Shown here: piece by piece, positions 52,523-60,691 of the stretch
Layout: the number at the start of each line of letters is the position of its first letter
How positions within the stretch are numbered: the stretch's first letter is position 1
From: Pseudomonadaceae bacterium
GTDB taxonomy: Bacteria > Pseudomonadota > Gammaproteobacteria > Pseudomonadales > Pseudomonadaceae
Direction of reading: 5' to 3'
Length of the DNA: 64,000 bases
Assembly (NCBI GenBank): GCA_900766265.1
Contig: CAAFUS010000006.1
Location: 310,001 to 374,000 of the forward strand
The notes under the pieces: model-generated
Database searches by the model: none
Seen by the model: the letters and a program-made list of their open reading frames with translations, nothing else
Told to the model about the DNA's origin: nothing
Made by a program: the position numbers and the translations under genes

Positions 52523-53470
52523 ATGTGCCAGAACTGCCTGATCAAGACCATTCACAGCGTCCACAGCCACTTCGGCTGGGACAACCGCTTCGTCCCGGTG
52601 GAACGGGTCGCACCCGGCACCACCCTCGAGTTCCACTGCCACGACTCGTCCAACGGCTACTTCACCCCGGACTCGGTCACCGCCGACGTGGCGAGCATGC
52701 CGTTCGACAAGATCAACCCGGTCACCGGCCCGATCTTCATCGAAGACGCGATGCCCGGCGACGTGGTCAAGGTGACCATCGAAAGCTTCAAACCCTCGGG
52801 TTTCGGCTGGACCGCCAACATTCCGGGCTTCGGCCTGCTCGCCGATCAGTTCACCGAGCCGGCCCTCGCGCTCTGGCATTACGACACCCAGAGCCTGGCG
52901 CCCGCGGCCTTTGGTGATTTCGCCCGCGTGCCGCTCAAGCCCTTCGCCGGCACCATCGGTTTGGCGCCGGCAGAGGCCGGGCTGCATTCGGTGGTCCCGC
53001 CGCGCCGCGTCGGCGGCAACCTGGACATTCGCGACCTTGCCGCCGGCACCACGCTGTACCTGCCGGTGGAAGTCGAAGGCGCGCTGTTCTCCATCGGCGA
53101 CACCCATGCCGCCCAAGGTGATGGCGAAGTCTGCGGCACCGCCATCGAGAGCCGGATGGACGTGGTGGTGACGCTCGACCTGGTCAAGGACACTCCGCTG
53201 CGGGCACCGCGCTTCAGCACCCCCGGCCCGGTGACGCGGCACCTGGACAGCGCCGGCTACGAAGCCTTCACCGGTATCGCCCCGGACCTGATGCAGGCGT
53301 CGCGCGACGCCCTGTCGAACGCTATCGACTGGCTCTGCCGCGAGCACGGCATGCCGGCCGAACAGGCCTACATGCTCTGCTCAGTGTGCGGCGACCTGCG
53401 CATCAGCGAGATCGTCGACATGCCCAACTGGGTAGTGTCCTTCTACGTGCCGAAGGTGGTGTTCGCCTGA
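52523..53470 (+). CDS. acetamidase/formamidase family hydrolase
   Basis: 315 residues of the FmdA/AmdA family (PF03069), zinc-type enzymes that hydrolyse formamide or acetamide to ammonia and the acid. IGDTHAAQGDGEVCGTAIES is the conserved core, with LKPFAGTIGLAPAEAG earlier. Length is shorter than the 400-residue fungal/methylotroph FmdA but fits the bacterial AmdA-like group. A GAGG box lies 8 nt upstream. It sits between the binding protein and ATPase genes, so the transporter and hydrolase belong to one pathway: uptake of an amide followed by release of ammonia. The substrate is inferred. Confidence 0.9.
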   Translation: MCQNCLIKTIHSVHSHFGWDNRFVPVERVAPGTTLEFHCHDSSNGYFTPDSVTADVASMPFDKINPVTGPIFIEDAMPGDVVKVTIESFKPSGFGWTANIPGFGLLADQFTEPALALWHYDTQSLAPAAFGDFARVPLKPFAGTIGLAPAEAGLHSVVPPRRVGGNLDIRDLAAGTTLYLPVEVEGALFSIGDTHAAQGDGEVCGTAIESRMDVVVTLDLVKDTPLRAPRFSTPGPVTRHLDSAGYEAFTGIAPDLMQASRDALSNAIDWLCREHGMPAEQAYMLCSVCGDLRISEIVDMPNWVVSFYVPKVVFA

Positions 53471-53518
53471 CGGCGGGCACTGCAGCCTCCCACCGACTCC
53501 GTTTTTCAAAGGTCCGCC

Positions 53519-55255
53519 GTGAACGCCTCGATACCCAACGACCGCCCACTTCTTCAGGTCGATCACCTGTCAATTGACTTCGGCCCGCGCCGTGTGGTCG
53601 ACGATCTGAGCTTCACTCTGCAAGCCGGCAAGACGCTGTGCATCGCCGGCGAATCGGGAAGTGGCAAGTCGCTGACGTCGCTGACGATCATGGGGCTGCT
53701 GCCACGTGCCGCCCGGGTAGCCGAAGGCCGCATCCTGTTCGGCGAGCGGGACCTGCTGACGCTATCCGAACACGAGCGGCGCCATCTGCGCGGCAAGCAG
53801 ATCGGGATGATCTTCCAGGAGCCGATGACCTCGCTCAACCCGCTGATGACCGTCAGCCAGCAACTGATCGAAACCCTGCGCCGCCACGAAGCGCTGACCC
53901 GCGACGAGGCCCGCCGCCGCGCCCGCGAGATGCTCGACGCAGTGCGTATGCCGGATGTGGAAAAGCGCCTCGCGCAATATCCCCACGAACTTTCAGGCGG
54001 CATGCGCCAGCGAGTGATGATCGCCATGGCGATGCTCTGTCGGCCGGAGGTACTGATCGCCGACGAACCCACCACGGCGCTCGACGTGACTATCCAGGCG
54101 CAGATCCTGGAGCTGATGCGCGAGCTGCAGCAGAGCTTCCACACCAGCCTATTGCTGATCACTCACGACATGGGCGTGGTCGCCGAAATGGCCGACCAGG
54201 TGCTGGTGATGAACCAGGGGCGGATGGAAGAACAGGCGCCGGTGCGCGAGCTGTTTACCGCCCCGCGGGCAGCCTACACCCGTCGGCTGCTGGACGCGGT
54301 GCCGGTGCTGGGTACCGCGCCGGCACCACAGCCGCTGCAGGACCACCCAGTTTTACTCAAGGTGCGCGACCTGCGAGTGCGCTTCCCGCTGCGCGGCGGC
54401 TGGCTGGAGCCCGGCAGGAACGTGCATGCGGTGGAGGGCGTCAGTTTCGATCTTCGTCAAGGCGAGACCCTCGGCCTGGTCGGCGAGAGCGGCTGCGGCA
54501 AGTCCACCACCGGCAAGGCGCTGATGAACATGCTCGACTACCAGGGCAGCGTGCAGCTCGAAGGTCGCGAGCTGAACGGCCTGACCGGCGCGCCGCTGCA
54601 GGCCGTGCGGCGCGATATTCAGATGATCTTCCAGGATCCCTACGCCGCGCTGAACCCACGCAAGACGATCCTGGACCTGGTGGGGGAGCCGCTGCTGATC
54701 CATGACAGGCTGCCGCTCTCTGCACGCCGCGAGCGGGTCGCCGAACTGCTCGGCCATGTCGACCTGCCGGCCGATATCATGACCCGCTATCCGCACCAGT
54801 TCTCCGGCGGCCAGCGCCAGCGCATCTGCATCGCACGGGCCCTGGCGCTGAACCCCAAGGTGATCGTTGCCGACGAGTCGGTGTCGGCCCTGGACGTCTC
54901 GGTGCAGGCGCAGGTACTCGAACTGCTCGAACGGCTGCGCGCCGAGCATGGCCTGAGTTACCTGTTCATCTCTCACGACATGGCGGTGGTCGAGCGCCTG
55001 TGCCATCGTGTGGCGGTGATGTTCTGCGGCCGCATCGTCGAGATCGGCCGCCGCGACCAGGTCCTGCACAACCCGCAACACCCCTATACCCGCCGTCTGC
55101 TGGAGGCTGTGCCGATGCCGGACGTCGACCGCCGCCGTGACTTCAAGCGCCTGTTGCAGGCCTTCGAGACGCCCAATCCGATCAAGCCCCGCGGCTTCGA
55201 ACCCCCCGCCCAGCAGTTCCGCCCCGTAGGGGAGGATCACCTGGTCGCCGTATGA
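53519..55255 (+). CDS. fused two-cassette ABC ATPase (DppD-DppF type)
   Basis: 578 residues with two complete ATPase cassettes joined as in GsiA/YejF. First: Walker A GESGSGKS, signature LSGGMRQR, Walker B LIADEPTTALD. Second: Walker A GESGCGKS, signature FSGGQRQR, Walker B IVADESVSALD. Oligopeptide-type C-terminal segments follow each. The GTG at 53519 has AAAGG 6-7 nt upstream; no in-frame ATG gives full length. It is the last gene of the operon and powers the permease pair encoded upstream. Confidence 0.93.
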   Translation: MNASIPNDRPLLQVDHLSIDFGPRRVVDDLSFTLQAGKTLCIAGESGSGKSLTSLTIMGLLPRAARVAEGRILFGERDLLTLSEHERRHLRGKQIGMIFQEPMTSLNPLMTVSQQLIETLRRHEALTRDEARRRAREMLDAVRMPDVEKRLAQYPHELSGGMRQRVMIAMAMLCRPEVLIADEPTTALDVTIQAQILELMRELQQSFHTSLLLITHDMGVVAEMADQVLVMNQGRMEEQAPVRELFTAPRAAYTRRLLDAVPVLGTAPAPQPLQDHPVLLKVRDLRVRFPLRGGWLEPGRNVHAVEGVSFDLRQGETLGLVGESGCGKSTTGKALMNMLDYQGSVQLEGRELNGLTGAPLQAVRRDIQMIFQDPYAALNPRKTILDLVGEPLLIHDRLPLSARRERVAELLGHVDLPADIMTRYPHQFSGGQRQRICIARALALNPKVIVADESVSALDVSVQAQVLELLERLRAEHGLSYLFISHDMAVVERLCHRVAVMFCGRIVEIGRRDQVLHNPQHPYTRRLLEAVPMPDVDRRRDFKRLLQAFETPNPIKPRGFEPPAQQFRPVGEDHLVAV

Positions 55256-55592
55256 GCTCCAGCGCGCGCTCCCAAGGCGTGGGGATGTAAGTTGCCCGAG
55301 AAGCGGTTGACCGCGGCACATTGGCGGCACGCACCACGCCGAGGCGGGCTCCCTGCAGGTTAGCGACGGGCCAAGCAGGCGCGCTGCTCTCCAGGGTGTT
55401 GCATAGGCCATGCCGCTCCGACGAGTCCCGGCCGGCACACGAACCTTGACCAGGATCAAAGGTGGCAACGGTTTGTTCAATGACACGTAAATGACATCAA
55501 AAAGCCATTAAAGCTGTCCACGATCCTGCCGAAGCCCTGACTTCAAAACCGGTGCGTCCTGCCGGACAGGCCTAATCGAACGGGTGAACAAG
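55256..55592. other. spacer between the amide operon and the chemoreceptor
   Basis: 337 bp with no gene. The sigma-28-like promoter at 55509-55535 is the only element recognised. No clear terminator for the upstream operon was seen. Confidence 0.45.
55509..55535 (+). promoter_or_regulatory. sigma-28 (FliA)-like promoter of the chemoreceptor
   Basis: TAAA (55509-55512), exactly 15 bp, then GCCGAAGC (55528-55535), against the consensus TAAA-N15-GCCGATAA. Five of eight bases of the -10 match, starting with the conserved GCCGA. It lies about 60 bp before the start codon. Confidence 0.55.
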
Positions 55593-57533
55593 ATGTATCA
55601 ATGGAGTGAAAAGCGGCTGGCTGATCTGTCGGTCGCCCACAAACTCATCGTGGGCTTCGGCGTTGTACTGCTGTTGACCTGCCTTGTGGCCGCGCTCAGC
55701 GTGCGCAGCCTGAGCGAAGTCGCGCAAAGCAATCGCGAGCTGTTGAAGGTCGACACGCTGCAGCAACTCGTGTTGCAGGCCCGCAGCGAACGCATCCTGT
55801 TCGGCATCGCCGGTGAAAAGGCGCATGCCGACAAGGTCATCGAGCTGACCGTGGAGATGCAGACCTTGCTCGAATCCCTCGCGGGCACGCTCGATTCACC
55901 GAGCAGCCTGGCCATTGCCCGCGAGCTGCAGAACACCATCCCGGCCTATCGCAACGCGCTGCAGCGGATGGTCGAGATACGCACCAGCCGCGAACAGATC
56001 CGTGGCGTGCTGGTCAAGAGCGCTGAGCAGACCCTGGCGGGCTTTAATGCCTTGCAGGAGCGCCTGTATACGGGTCTTAGAAACGATCCCTACGCGTCCG
56101 GCCTGATCGACCAGGTACGGGAAACCGAGGCGCTGAACAAGCAGGTGCTCAACATCCGCTACCTGGTACGCGGCTTCATCTTCCAGCAGACGCCGCAATC
56201 GCAGCAGCTGGCCAGCGACGCGCTGGCCCAGCTGTTCAAGGCGGCCGAGGCCAGCCGCGGCCGGCTCCCGGCACCAGTCGCCGCCGACCTTGCCACGACG
56301 CTCGAAGCCCTACGCACCTATCAGGCCTCGGTCGGTGCCTTTGGCGAGAGCCTGGCCAGCGGCCGCGAGGTGGACGCGGGCCTGGTGAAACTGGCCGACT
56401 CCTTGCGGACCAACGCCAAGGCCCTGCTGGACGATCGTCAGGCCGCCCTGGCCGAGGCCACCGCGCAGGCGATCCGGCAGGTCATCCTGATCGCGGCCGC
56501 CGCCCTGCTGCTCGGCTTGCTGGCAGCCTTGGCCATCGCCAGCCAGGTCATCCGCCCGCTGCGCCAGACCCTCGGTCTTGCCGGCCGCATCGCCCAGGGC
56601 GACCTCAGCGTTCAGACCACCACCGAACGCCGCGACGAACTCGGGCAGCTGCAGAACGCGATGGCGGAAATGGCCGGCAGCCTGCGAGACCTGGTGGGCC
56701 GTATCGGCAGCGGCGTGTCCCGGATCACCCACTCGGCCGAGGCCCTGTCGAGCATCACCGAGCAGACCAGCGCAGGCGTCAACAGCCAGAAAGTCGAGAC
56801 GGATCAGGTGGCCACCGCCATGCACGAAATGGTCGCCACGGTGCAGGAAGTCGCGCGCAACGCCGAAGAAGCATCCCAGGCCGCGCGCCTGGCCGACGAG
56901 CAGGCCAAGCAGGGTGACAAGGTGGTCGCCACCGCGATCGATGGGATCGAGCAACTGGCCCGGGGCGTCGAGCGTTCGGCCGAAGCCATGGAGCGGCTCA
57001 AGGCCGAAAGCGAGCGGATCGGCAGTGTGCTAGACGTGATCAAGTCGGTGGCCGAGCAGACCAACCTGCTCGCGCTCAACGCCGCCATCGAGGCGGCCCG
57101 GGCCGGCGAAGCCGGGCGTGGCTTCGCCGTGGTGGCCGATGAGGTGCGCGGCCTGGCCAAGCGCACGCAGCAGTCGACCTCCGAAATCGAGGCCCTCATC
57201 GCCGGGTTGCAACAAGGCGCGCAGCAGGCTGTGGCGACGATGCACGACAGCCGGACGCTGACCGCTTCGACCGTCGACCTCACCCGCGAAGCGGGCCTCG
57301 CCCTGGCAACCATTACCCAAACCGTCTCGCAGATCCAGAACATGAACCTGCAGATCGCCGCGGCTGCCGAGCAGCAAAGCAGCGTCGCCGACGAGATCAA
57401 CCGCAGCGTGGTTAACGTGCGCGAAGTGGCCGAGCAGTCGGCGACTTCCAGCGTGGAGACCGCGGCGTCGAGCATCGAGCTGGCGCGCCTGGGTAACGAG
57501 CTGCAGCAACAGGTCGCGCGTTTCAGGCTCTAA
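55593..57533 (+). CDS. methyl-accepting chemotaxis protein with helical periplasmic domain
   Basis: 646 residues. Membrane span 1 is near residues 17-37 (KLIVGFGVVLLLTCLVAALS). The periplasmic sensor of about 250 residues is all-helical, consistent with an HBM (helical bimodular) or related bundle. Span 2 is near 300-325, followed by HAMP and the signalling hairpin with AEQTNLLALNAAIEAARAGE and GRGFAVVADEVR. No C-terminal CheR pentapeptide is present. The ATG at 55593 (MYQWSEK) is preferred to a GTG nine bases earlier. Its place next to the amide operon could mean a shared ligand, but that is not shown. Confidence 0.93.
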   Translation: MYQWSEKRLADLSVAHKLIVGFGVVLLLTCLVAALSVRSLSEVAQSNRELLKVDTLQQLVLQARSERILFGIAGEKAHADKVIELTVEMQTLLESLAGTLDSPSSLAIARELQNTIPAYRNALQRMVEIRTSREQIRGVLVKSAEQTLAGFNALQERLYTGLRNDPYASGLIDQVRETEALNKQVLNIRYLVRGFIFQQTPQSQQLASDALAQLFKAAEASRGRLPAPVAADLATTLEALRTYQASVGAFGESLASGREVDAGLVKLADSLRTNAKALLDDRQAALAEATAQAIRQVILIAAAALLLGLLAALAIASQVIRPLRQTLGLAGRIAQGDLSVQTTTERRDELGQLQNAMAEMAGSLRDLVGRIGSGVSRITHSAEALSSITEQTSAGVNSQKVETDQVATAMHEMVATVQEVARNAEEASQAARLADEQAKQGDKVVATAIDGIEQLARGVERSAEAMERLKAESERIGSVLDVIKSVAEQTNLLALNAAIEAARAGEAGRGFAVVADEVRGLAKRTQQSTSEIEALIAGLQQGAQQAVATMHDSRTLTASTVDLTREAGLALATITQTVSQIQNMNLQIAAAAEQQSSVADEINRSVVNVREVAEQSATSSVETAASSIELARLGNELQQQVARFRL

Positions 57534-57598
57534 GCAGAAGCCCTGCGGCCGGACACCTTCCGGCTGCAGGTACCTTCGCCCGTACCGAGGAGCCCTCG

Positions 57599-58045
57599 AT
57601 GACCCCATTACGCCTTGCGCCCCTGCTGCTCGTGCTGTCGGCCTGCAGCGCCGCCCCGCCCGGCAACGCCCCCTCTCAACCAGCACCCGCCATCGCCGCC
57701 TTTCGCAGCATCTGCCTGGACACCGCGCCAAGCTTCGCCGGTGCGTCGGCGGCGGCGCGCCAGCTTGGCATCGGGCTCACCGACATGGGCTTCGTCAAAC
57801 TGGGCATGACGGCCGACAAATCCATCGGCGTGCAGGTCAAGGACAACAGCGAGTGCGCGGTGACCACGCCCAGCCAGGCGGGGGATCAGCTCACCCGGCA
57901 GTTCCTGGCGATGGTCGCAGAAGCCACCGGGACCCTGCCGGGTCGCCAAGTACCGGTGAAGGCCAGCCTCGACGGCCAGACGTTCCTCTTCACCCACGAC
58001 CGCAACGGTGGTGAGGCCTACGTGATGCTCAGGCCCGAGCCGTAG
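57599..58045 (+). CDS. hypothetical lipoprotein
   Basis: 148 residues. The signal MTPLRLAPLLLVLSAC ends in a lipobox with cysteine 16. A Pro/Ala-rich linker follows, then a globular part beginning FRSICLDTAPSF, containing another cysteine pair (CLD and ECAV). It resembles small Pseudomonas NMCC_0638-like or NAD-type lipoproteins only in layout; no family was recognised. Located behind the chemoreceptor with a ribosome site GAGGAG 8 nt upstream. Confidence 0.7.
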   Translation: MTPLRLAPLLLVLSACSAAPPGNAPSQPAPAIAAFRSICLDTAPSFAGASAAARQLGIGLTDMGFVKLGMTADKSIGVQVKDNSECAVTTPSQAGDQLTRQFLAMVAEATGTLPGRQVPVKASLDGQTFLFTHDRNGGEAYVMLRPEP

Positions 58046-58051
58046 GACCGG

Positions 58052-59353
58052 CTAGCGGTTGACCACCCTGGCCGGCAGCGCCACCACCAGCAGTGAGCTC
58101 AGCAGCAGGCAACCGGCGAAGAACCACATCGCACCGGTGCTCGAACCGGTGAGGTCGAGCGCCAGCCCGACCAGTGAGTTGCTCACCAGCCCGGCGATGT
58201 TGGCCAGCGAGCAGGCCAGCGCGAAGCCGGTGGCCGCCGCGGTCCCGCTGAGAAAGGTGGCCGGAAGGCTGAAGAACACCGGAACCGCGCCGATGATGGT
58301 GGCCTGGGCGATGGCGAAGAGAATCACCGTGCCCGTCGCGCTATGGCTGAACCAGGTGCTGCCCGCCATGGCTAACGCACCGATCCAGAACGGCACGATG
58401 ATATGCCAGCGGCGCTCGCGGAAACGGTCGGAACTCGCGCCCAGGGCCAGCATGCCGAGCAGCGCGGCGAGGCTTGGAATCGCGGTGAGCCAGCCGATGG
58501 TCAGCGGATCGGAGACGCCGGCGTTGCGCAGGAAGGTCGGCATCCAGAAGCCCATGGCATAGGCGCTGAGCAGGATCGAGAAATCGATCCCCCCGAGCAT
58601 CCAGACCTTCAGGTTGAAGAAGCCCTCGCGAAAACTCTGACCGCTGCCGGGACTCTGCTGCTCGTCGAGGGCGAGCTGCGCGGCGATGGCCTGCGCCTGG
58701 GCCGCCGTCAGCCAGGGGGCCTGCTCCGGGCCGTTCGGCAACAGCCGAAACGCCAGCACGCCGAGCAGCACACTGGGCAGCCCTTCGAGCAGGAACAGCC
58801 ACTGCCAGCCGTGCATTCCGCCGACCTGATCGAAACGCCCCATGATCCAGCCCGACAGCGGCCCACCGACCAGGCTCGACAGCGGCAGGCCGATCATGAA
58901 CAGCGCGATGATTCGCCCGCGACGCCAGCTGGGAAACCAGAGCGTCAGGTAATAGAGCACGCCGGGCAGGAAGCCCGCCTCGGCCGCACCGAGCAGGAAG
59001 CGGATGAGGTAGAACTGCCCCGGCGTTTGCACGAACAGCGTGCAGGCCGACAGCGCGCCCCAGGTGACCATGATCCTGGCGATCCAGATCCGCGCCCCGA
59101 CGCGCCTGAGTACAAGATTGCTCGGTACCTCGAAAAGAATGTAGCCGACGAAGAACAACCCGGCCCCGAACCCGAACGCGGCCTCGCTGAACTGCAACTG
59201 GTCGGCCATCTGCAACTTGGCGAAGCCGACGTTGATGCGGTCGAGATAGGCGGCGAGGTAGCAGAAGCAGAGGAACGGGATCAGCCGCCAGGTGATAGTG
59301 CGATACAAGCGGCGCAGTTCTTCGTCGCTGGGCTGGACGGGCGCAACGGTCAT
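58052..59353 (-). CDS. MFS transporter, anion:cation symporter (phthalate permease-like) family
   Basis: 433 residues with 12 membrane segments. YLAAYLDRINVGFAKLQM in the first span with its DR..VG pattern is typical of the ACS family that takes up organic acids such as hexuronates, phthalate or tartrate. GYILFEVPSNLVLRRVGAR and FLLGAAEAGFLPGVLYYLT are further family marks. The substrate is unknown and no catabolic genes are adjacent. The gene is convergent with the lipoprotein gene, and GGAG precedes its ATG. Confidence 0.9.
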   Translation of the reverse strand: MTVAPVQPSDEELRRLYRTITWRLIPFLCFCYLAAYLDRINVGFAKLQMADQLQFSEAAFGFGAGLFFVGYILFEVPSNLVLRRVGARIWIARIMVTWGALSACTLFVQTPGQFYLIRFLLGAAEAGFLPGVLYYLTLWFPSWRRGRIIALFMIGLPLSSLVGGPLSGWIMGRFDQVGGMHGWQWLFLLEGLPSVLLGVLAFRLLPNGPEQAPWLTAAQAQAIAAQLALDEQQSPGSGQSFREGFFNLKVWMLGGIDFSILLSAYAMGFWMPTFLRNAGVSDPLTIGWLTAIPSLAALLGMLALGASSDRFRERRWHIIVPFWIGALAMAGSTWFSHSATGTVILFAIAQATIIGAVPVFFSLPATFLSGTAAATGFALACSLANIAGLVSNSLVGLALDLTGSSTGAMWFFAGCLLLSSLLVVALPARVVNR

Positions 59354-59470
59354 CGAGCGGTCTCCGGGAAGTGGCGGTCTGCGTCGGGCTGGCGGGCGAG
59401 CTGAATACGAAGTCTCAACTCGAAGGTCTCAGCTCTACCGCTCACGCAGCGTATCGGTTGGCGTCCTCCC

Positions 59471-59911
59471 ATGGAATTGATTCTCTTCATCGGCATCCAG
59501 GCCGCAGGCAAATCCACGTTCTACACCCGGCGATTCTTCGACACCCACCTGCGCCTCAATCTCGACATGCTTCGCACGCGCCATCGCGAGCGGTCCTTGC
59601 TGCAGGCCTGTCTCGCGACGCAGCAACGGGTCGTGGTGGACAACACCAACCCGACCCTCGCCGAACGCGCCGCCTATATCGCACCGGCGCGGGCCGCCGG
59701 ATTCCGAGTAATCGGCTATTTCTTCGAACCCGACCCCCGGGGCTGCGAACAGCGCAACAAGGCGCGCGCCCGACAGGTACCACCCGCCGGCCTGTTCGGC
59801 ACGCTCAAACGCCTGCAACGGCCGAGCCTCGATGAGGGCTTCGATGAGTTACACCGGGTGGTGCTCGACGCCGACGGGCAGTTTCGCGTGGGGCCCTACT
59901 CGTCTGCTTAA
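59471..59911 (+). CDS. small P-loop ATP-binding protein, polynucleotide-kinase-like
   Basis: 146 residues. Walker A GIQAAGKST is at residues 8-16, close to the N-terminus after a short strand (ELILFI). Then LNLDMLRTRHRE, VVVDNTNPTLAERAAYI and a lid part EQRNKARARQ follow, the order seen in AAA_33/zeta-toxin-like and T4 PNK-type kinases. It lacks the phosphatase half of PNKP. The role is unknown: nucleotide or RNA-end kinase, or a stand-alone kinase of another small substrate. The 3' end overlaps the convergent ArsR gene by 4 bp. Confidence 0.8.
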   Translation: MELILFIGIQAAGKSTFYTRRFFDTHLRLNLDMLRTRHRERSLLQACLATQQRVVVDNTNPTLAERAAYIAPARAAGFRVIGYFFEPDPRGCEQRNKARARQVPPAGLFGTLKRLQRPSLDEGFDELHRVVLDADGQFRVGPYSSA

Positions 59912-60615
59912 AAGCCTGCCTGAGCCTTGGTATCGAAGCCGAAATGCTTGCGGCACTGACGGCTGCCCTTGGCGGTGACGCGCAAGGCGCGGGAGTCGAG
60001 GTCCTTCACCACCCACCCGCGGCTGCTCATCACGTCGAGCAGCGCGGCGGCAAGGCTGCCCCCCAAGTGCGGCCGCCGCTCGCTCCAATCCAGACACGGA
60101 TAGGCGAAGCGCCGACGGCGAATACGCGCCCGTTCCACATCGACGCCCAGCGCCACCAGCGCTTCATGGCCCCGCTCGGTGAGCACGTAACCGTCCTGAT
60201 CCGGCACCATCCAGGCTTGCGCCAGCAGGGCGTCATGAAGCTTGACCGCCACCTCGCCCGCACAGTGGTCGTAGCAGGTACGCGCGTGGCGCAGCGGCGA
60301 CGGCGTGCTCGGTCGGAACGATGTGCGCGCGACACCAGCAGCGGCCAGCAAGGCTTCCAGCGCAGCCGCCACTTCGGCATTGGCCAGACGGAAGTAGCGG
60401 TGCTTGCCCTGGGACGACATGGCTACCAGCCCTTGATCGCACAGGCGCCGGAAGTGTCCGCTGGCCGTGGAACTGCCGATATCGGCCAACGCAGCCAGCT
60501 CCGTTGCGGTACGCGCATGGCCGTCGAGCAGACTGCAGAGCATGCGTGCCCGCGCGCGGTCGGCGATCGCACCGGCGATATCGGCCAACTGGTGGTCTGC
60601 CTGATCTGCTTTCAT
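59908..60615 (-). CDS. ArsR-family transcriptional regulator
   Basis: 235 residues. A winged helix of the ArsR type lies in the first 100 residues: ADIAGAIADRARARMLCSLL, then ALADIGSSTASGHFRRLCDQGLV and GKHRYFRLAN. A longer C-terminal domain (YDHCAGEVAVKLHDALL, CLDWSERRPHLGGSLAAAL) contains several Cys/His that could bind metal or a cofactor. It is divergent from the MFS gene at 60692, with 76 bp between, so it probably represses that gene. The ATG at 60615 was chosen as the first start consistent with the family. Confidence 0.88.
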   Translation of the reverse strand: MKADQADHQLADIAGAIADRARARMLCSLLDGHARTATELAALADIGSSTASGHFRRLCDQGLVAMSSQGKHRYFRLANAEVAAALEALLAAAGVARTSFRPSTPSPLRHARTCYDHCAGEVAVKLHDALLAQAWMVPDQDGYVLTERGHEALVALGVDVERARIRRRRFAYPCLDWSERRPHLGGSLAAALLDVMSSRGWVVKDLDSRALRVTAKGSRQCRKHFGFDTKAQAGF

Positions 60616-60691
60616 GGTTCGGTCCATCCCGAAGTATCGGCTCCAGCTGACAGCATACTGCGTTGCCATAGTCATCGGAGGAGACAGCCGC

